Positions 6,982 to 9,893 of a DNA stretch of 9,893 nucleotides are shown here, piece after piece (positions within the stretch are counted from its first letter, which is position 1; every line of letters starts with the position of its first letter). The position numbers were made by a program, and so were the translations under genes. Under the pieces are notes generated by a model that saw nothing but the letters and a program-made list of their open reading frames with translations, ran no database searches and had not been told where the DNA came from. Source of the stretch: Chitinophagaceae bacterium UBA1953 (lineage in GTDB: Bacteria > Bacteroidota > Bacteroidia > Chitinophagales > Chitinophagaceae); contig DDEN01000011.1 of the NCBI GenBank assembly GCA_002336115.1, positions 1 to 9,893 on the forward strand. Direction: 5' to 3'.

Positions 6982-7968
6982 TTAATACCGCTCATTAATC
7001 AGCTTATTAACAAACCCCGCAATATCTGTATCGCCTGTAAAAATCTTATCGAGCTGCAGCATCATATGGTACCCAGTTTCGGGCATATTGCTTTCAACCA
7101 GTTTTCTGAGAATTATACTCATGGCAATCCTGCCTTCCAGAACAACTTTATTGGGAATCCCTTCATTAAAAAAGCCTTTCCCGATTAATAATCCGAGTGT
7201 CCGGTTACGGCTTAAGTCGTTGAGTGCTGTGAGGCCAAAATCGCCAATGCCACAATAATGGAAAAGAGTTTCTTCTTGTCCGCCGAAATGCACCAGAATA
7301 TTACGCATTTCATTAAATGCCCTGGTAAACATCATGAACCGAAGATTGGGTGAATTGAAATGTGCGTCAACTATTCCGATAAGAATAGCATAAATATTTT
7401 TAAGAATACTGATAATTTCAACACCTAACAGATCTGTCGAAGTATCAACAAAGATGTTGGTTTCGTCAAATACAGGTTCCAGCCCCCTGCAAAGTCCGGC
7501 GTCTGCTGAAGCCAGCGTAAAGGCCGTAGGACTGTTATTAATTATCTCGCGGGCAAAAGATGGTCCTTTCAAAGCACAAACCGGATTACCTACAATGCCT
7601 TTCAGGCACTCTGAAATAATCTTGTCCTCACATCCAAAACCTTTAGCCAGGTTTATCAGGATTGCATTTTCGGGGAGAACATGTTTGATCTCGAGGACAT
7701 ATTTAACCACTGCAACCGACGGGATAGCGATAAAAACAATATCTGCTTTTTTTAATACTGCCGGATCAGTTGTAGCGCTGAGTGCAGGAATGAGCCTTAT
7801 GTTCGGAAAGTATTTCTGGTTGAAGTGCGTGTTAGCAATTGTATCAACAACATCATTTTCAACTGATAATAAAGTCACATTCAAATCATTGCGTACAGCA
7901 AGCGAATTCCCTAAAGCTGTGCCGATTGAGCCGGCACCCAGTATAACTATATTTTGCATTTTTATCAT
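6982..7968 (-). CDS. gpsA: NAD(P)-dependent glycerol-3-phosphate dehydrogenase, GpsA type
   Basis: Cytoplasmic enzyme that reduces dihydroxyacetone phosphate to sn-glycerol 3-phosphate, the backbone for phospholipids and, in some cases, glycerol-phosphate decorations. The 328-residue length fits the family. The Rossmann motif GAGSIGTALG is at 11-20, LAKG at 107-110 holds Lys109, GPSFAREI is at 135-142, LKN at 189-191 holds the likely catalytic Lys190, GIGDFGLT is at 241-248 with Asp243, and DLSRNRTLG at 251-259. Some surrounding parts are unusual: DAHFNSPNLRF (201-211) replaces the common glycine-rich DGxxxGxNxxA segment, and LEGRIAM (278-283 region) carries an Arg after the conserved EG. A divergent paralogue or a dehydrogenase with a related substrate is possible. 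It starts 7 bases after the upstream flippase gene and should be co-transcribed with it. ATG at 7968 is taken; a second ATG at 7959 would remove three residues. Confidence 0.88.
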   Translation of the reverse strand: MIKMQNIVILGAGSIGTALGNSLAVRNDLNVTLLSVENDVVDTIANTHFNQKYFPNIRLIPALSATTDPAVLKKADIVFIAIPSVAVVKYVLEIKHVLPENAILINLAKGFGCEDKIISECLKGIVGNPVCALKGPSFAREIINNSPTAFTLASADAGLCRGLEPVFDETNIFVDTSTDLLGVEIISILKNIYAILIGIVDAHFNSPNLRFMMFTRAFNEMRNILVHFGGQEETLFHYCGIGDFGLTALNDLSRNRTLGLLIGKGFFNEGIPNKVVLEGRIAMSIILRKLVESNMPETGYHMMLQLDKIFTGDTDIAGFVNKLINERY

Positions 7969-7975
7969 TTTCGGT

Positions 7976-9475
7976 TTACATATTTGTGAGCCGTCGGAAA
8001 TTCTCGGCGAATGCTGATAAATTTCGCCATTTGCTCCAGCCCGACTTCAAGCCTTTGAGTTCTTCGTCTTCGTAAAACCCCAGCAAAAAAAGGACAAATG
8101 GGTATATGAGGATGAGTGAGGATTTAACCAACAATCTAGGAACAACCTCCAGGCTGTTGAAAAGCAGAGAAACACAGTATATTCCTGCACCAACCAAAAG
8201 CATCAGAACTACCCTTTTCAATTCATACGGAATCGGATATGCTTTTTGTGCGAAATAAAAGGTAAGCCCAAAGAACACCATCATAGAAAGCAGCTTTGAT
8301 AATGCGGCCCCCTGATTGCCAAACCAATGAATGAGCACAATATTAAGCAATAAATTTAAAACAGCAGTTACTACAACCGTGATGGCAATTGTTTTTGTTT
8401 TTTTAGTAATACTCAGGCCCGTAGTTGCTACGTCTTTCATCATTCCAAAAATAATGGAATATATTATGAAGGGAAAGATATACCATGCATCGAAGTATTC
8501 CGTGCGCCGGGCAAAAAGTTTTGTGATTTCAAGGCTAAATAGCATCATTGCCAAAGCAATGATCATGGTTCCGAAGGTATAGTATGTGAGCAGCCTGGCA
8601 TAAAAAGGTTTGTTGTTGCTATCGTTCATCATCCGGAAAATCATGGGCTGAATAGCAAAATTCACCGAAGTGATGACAAAAACATTTAATGTATTGGCAA
8701 GTTTAAAACCATAGGAATACAGCCCGACATCAGCCAGGTTGCCCAGAACTTTTAAAGAATACCGGTCGGTTACATTAAGCATTACTAATGCTACGCCCGA
8801 CAGAAACAGTGGCGAACAATACAAAAGTATATCACGCAGCAAATTGCGCTCAAACCTGAAAACCATATTTCGTATGCTATAGTTTGCCAATACTGCTGCA
8901 AATGCCAGGCTGCCTGCAATCTGTCCGTAGTACACACCTTCGATACCAGCATGCCTGTAGACAATGAAATATATTGTGACAGTAAGGCTAAACATAAGCT
9001 GAAGCAGGTTCGCCAGGGTAAAAAGCCATGGTTTCTCCTGGAGCCTGAGTAACGTATTAGGCATGAGCAACACAACCTGGAGCAGCGATGAGATAAGCAT
9101 CAGGTTAAGCAGGGAGGAATAATCTGCCGAGTCGAGAATGAGTACCGAAAAATATTTCAGAAAAGGTAAGAGTAGCAGGTAACCAAGCAATACTATCACA
9201 ACCTGGAAAGCGGTGACTGTAAAAAACAAGGATTCCTTTTTACCTTCGGCACTTTTATCCCAATACCAGCGGAAGAAACCCGAATACAGCGAAAACCCAA
9301 ACACTGCAATTACCACAGCTGCACTTACTTCGAGCAATCCCAGAATTCCGAACTGTGTTACCGAAAAACTCCTGGTGTACAAAGGAATAAGCACAAAGCC
9401 TGCCAGTTTGGTCGACAAAGTACCTAATCCATAAATCGCCGAGAGGCGGATAAGTTTTCGGAAATCAGCTAACAT
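7976..9475 (-). CDS. MOP-superfamily flippase / polysaccharide transporter
   Basis: Second multi-pass membrane flippase of the window, 499 residues. It begins MLADFRKLIRLSAIYGLGTL and has the segment PLYTRSFSVTQFGILGLLEV at 31-50, the strong hallmark of the Wzx/MurJ-like polysaccharide biosynthesis family (exit of the first helix followed by the short loop and second helix). RWYWD at 69-73 is a charged loop. Hydrophobic segments continue in pairs to about residue 466, then a soluble charged tail of 33 residues (467-499, with EDEELKG and WSKW) lies in the cytoplasm. It is not similar by eye to the plus-strand flippase beyond the family pattern. Its gene ends 7 bases before the GpsA gene on the same strand. 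A promoter motif lies 25 bases upstream. The substrate is unknown: lipid-linked glycan is the default guess, but the dehydrogenase partner leaves other lipids open. Confidence 0.87.
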   Translation of the reverse strand: MLADFRKLIRLSAIYGLGTLSTKLAGFVLIPLYTRSFSVTQFGILGLLEVSAAVVIAVFGFSLYSGFFRWYWDKSAEGKKESLFFTVTAFQVVIVLLGYLLLLPFLKYFSVLILDSADYSSLLNLMLISSLLQVVLLMPNTLLRLQEKPWLFTLANLLQLMFSLTVTIYFIVYRHAGIEGVYYGQIAGSLAFAAVLANYSIRNMVFRFERNLLRDILLYCSPLFLSGVALVMLNVTDRYSLKVLGNLADVGLYSYGFKLANTLNVFVITSVNFAIQPMIFRMMNDSNNKPFYARLLTYYTFGTMIIALAMMLFSLEITKLFARRTEYFDAWYIFPFIIYSIIFGMMKDVATTGLSITKKTKTIAITVVVTAVLNLLLNIVLIHWFGNQGAALSKLLSMMVFFGLTFYFAQKAYPIPYELKRVVLMLLVGAGIYCVSLLFNSLEVVPRLLVKSSLILIYPFVLFLLGFYEDEELKGLKSGWSKWRNLSAFAENFRRLTNM

Positions 9476-9499
9476 GAATACTTCTTAGAAGTCGGGGTG

Positions 9500-9507
9500 C
9501 AAATGTA
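9500..9507 (-). promoter_or_regulatory. Candidate Bacteroidetes -7 element (TACATTTG)
   Basis: On the minus strand the octamer TACATTTG followed by C fits TAnnTTTG very well. It sits 25 bases before the flippase ATG at 9475, so the leader would be about 20 bases, similar to the motif before the GT4 gene at 3493. A -33 TTTG at proper distance is not evident. It would drive the flippase-gpsA pair separately from the YihY-family gene upstream. Confidence 0.5.
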
Positions 9508-9609
9508 GCGGAAATTTAGACAGGAATAATTATGAGTCAAGCCTCGAGTGCATTCATTAACTAGATGGATGGCATTAAAATAGTTAAGAAAGACGACTAA
9601 AGAAGTGTC

Positions 9610-9629
9610 AAAAATAGAATAGGATTCTA
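9610..9629 (-). terminator. Possible weak intrinsic terminator after the YihY-family gene
   Basis: On the minus strand TAGAAT-CCT-ATTCTA forms a 6-bp stem with a 3-base loop and is followed directly by TTTTT. It begins 7 bases after the stop codon of the YihY-family gene and lies before the flippase promoter motif, the expected place. The stem has only one G-C pair, so it would be weak. Chance occurrence is quite possible. Confidence 0.35.
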
Positions 9630-9635
9630 ATATCT

Positions 9636-9893
9636 TTACTTATTTGAGGCCCGTACTTGATTATTTCGTATAGGTTTCACATACCTCTTTTTAGCCTTCT
9701 GTATACTCACATTCAGTTCAAATCCTATGAGTATTATCATGGCGTTGAAATAAATCCAAACCATGATAATAATCAACGTCCCTATGGAACCATATAAGGT
9801 GTTGTAACGCGAAATGCTGTTGACATAATAATTGAACCCTACCGAAGCCAGCACCGTCAGCACTGTCGATAATGTGCTGCCTGCCGAGATAAA
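9636..9893 (-). CDS. YihY/BrkB-family inner-membrane protein, C-terminal part (runs off window)
   Basis: The reading frame is open to the window edge, so only the last 85 residues are seen. They contain two hydrophobic segments: a first helix (STLSTVLTVLASVGFNYYV) and a second after YNTLYGSIGTLIIIMVWIYF, followed by GFELNVSIQKAKK and a basic tail. The pattern FxxYV, YGSIGT, a long helix with W-x-Y, then G-x-ELN is the characteristic C-terminal end of the YihY/BrkB family (formerly misnamed ribonuclease BN), whose function is not settled. A GTG at 9863 is not a real start because the family pattern continues upstream of it in frame. It points the same way as the flippase-gpsA pair but is separated by 160 bases with a possible terminator and a promoter motif, so it is likely a separate unit. 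Confidence 0.88.
   Translation of the reverse strand, partial: FISAGSTLSTVLTVLASVGFNYYVNSISRYNTLYGSIGTLIIIMVWIYFNAMIILIGFELNVSIQKAKKRYVKPIRNNQVRASNK

Noticed and set aside
7454..8017. Plus-strand open frame of 187 codons opposite the GpsA gene
   Set aside because: It lies antisense to a clearly recognisable GpsA protein and shows no domain or low-complexity-free coding pattern; it is a shadow frame.

Overview
The window looks like a piece of a Bacteroidetes (Bacteroidota) genome. It is AT-rich, most genes lack a clear Shine-Dalgarno sequence, and three genes or gene groups are preceded by an octamer fitting the Bacteroidetes -7 promoter element TAnnTTTG (387-394 and 3461-3468 on +, 9500-9507 on -). 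The species cannot be named from the sequence alone.

Left edge (1-496): the first 178 bases are the 5' end of an IS1595-type transposase gene on the minus strand, running off the window. About 320 bases of AT-rich DNA without a supportable gene follow; they hold the likely promoter of the sugar cluster.

Plus-strand glycan cluster (497-6948): six genes run in one direction. They encode a sugar-1-phosphate nucleotidyltransferase, an NAD-dependent sugar epimerase/dehydratase, two GT4-type glycosyltransferases, a class I SAM methyltransferase and a Wzx-like flippase. A plausible reading is that the first two make a special NDP-sugar, the glycosyltransferases add sugars to a lipid-linked oligosaccharide, the methyltransferase decorates it, and the flippase moves it across the inner membrane. 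A 325-base gap (3168-3492) with its own promoter motif and several small dyads splits the cluster into two units. No initiating sugar-phosphate transferase, polymerase, chain-length regulator or O-antigen ligase is visible, so this is part of a larger locus or a remnant.

Minus-strand unit (6982-9475): a second, unrelated-looking MOP-superfamily flippase is followed 7 bases later by a GpsA-type glycerol-3-phosphate dehydrogenase. The two are almost certainly co-transcribed. They converge on the glycan cluster across a 33-base gap and are visibly less AT-rich in sampled stretches. At the right edge (9636-9893) lies the C-terminal end of a YihY/BrkB-family membrane protein, with a possible terminator just after it.

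I see no strong evidence for a wholly new system. The points most worth a second look are the flippase-gpsA pairing with a divergent GpsA, the compositional break at the convergent junction, the dyad-rich gap inside the glycan cluster, and the IS fragment at its upstream edge.
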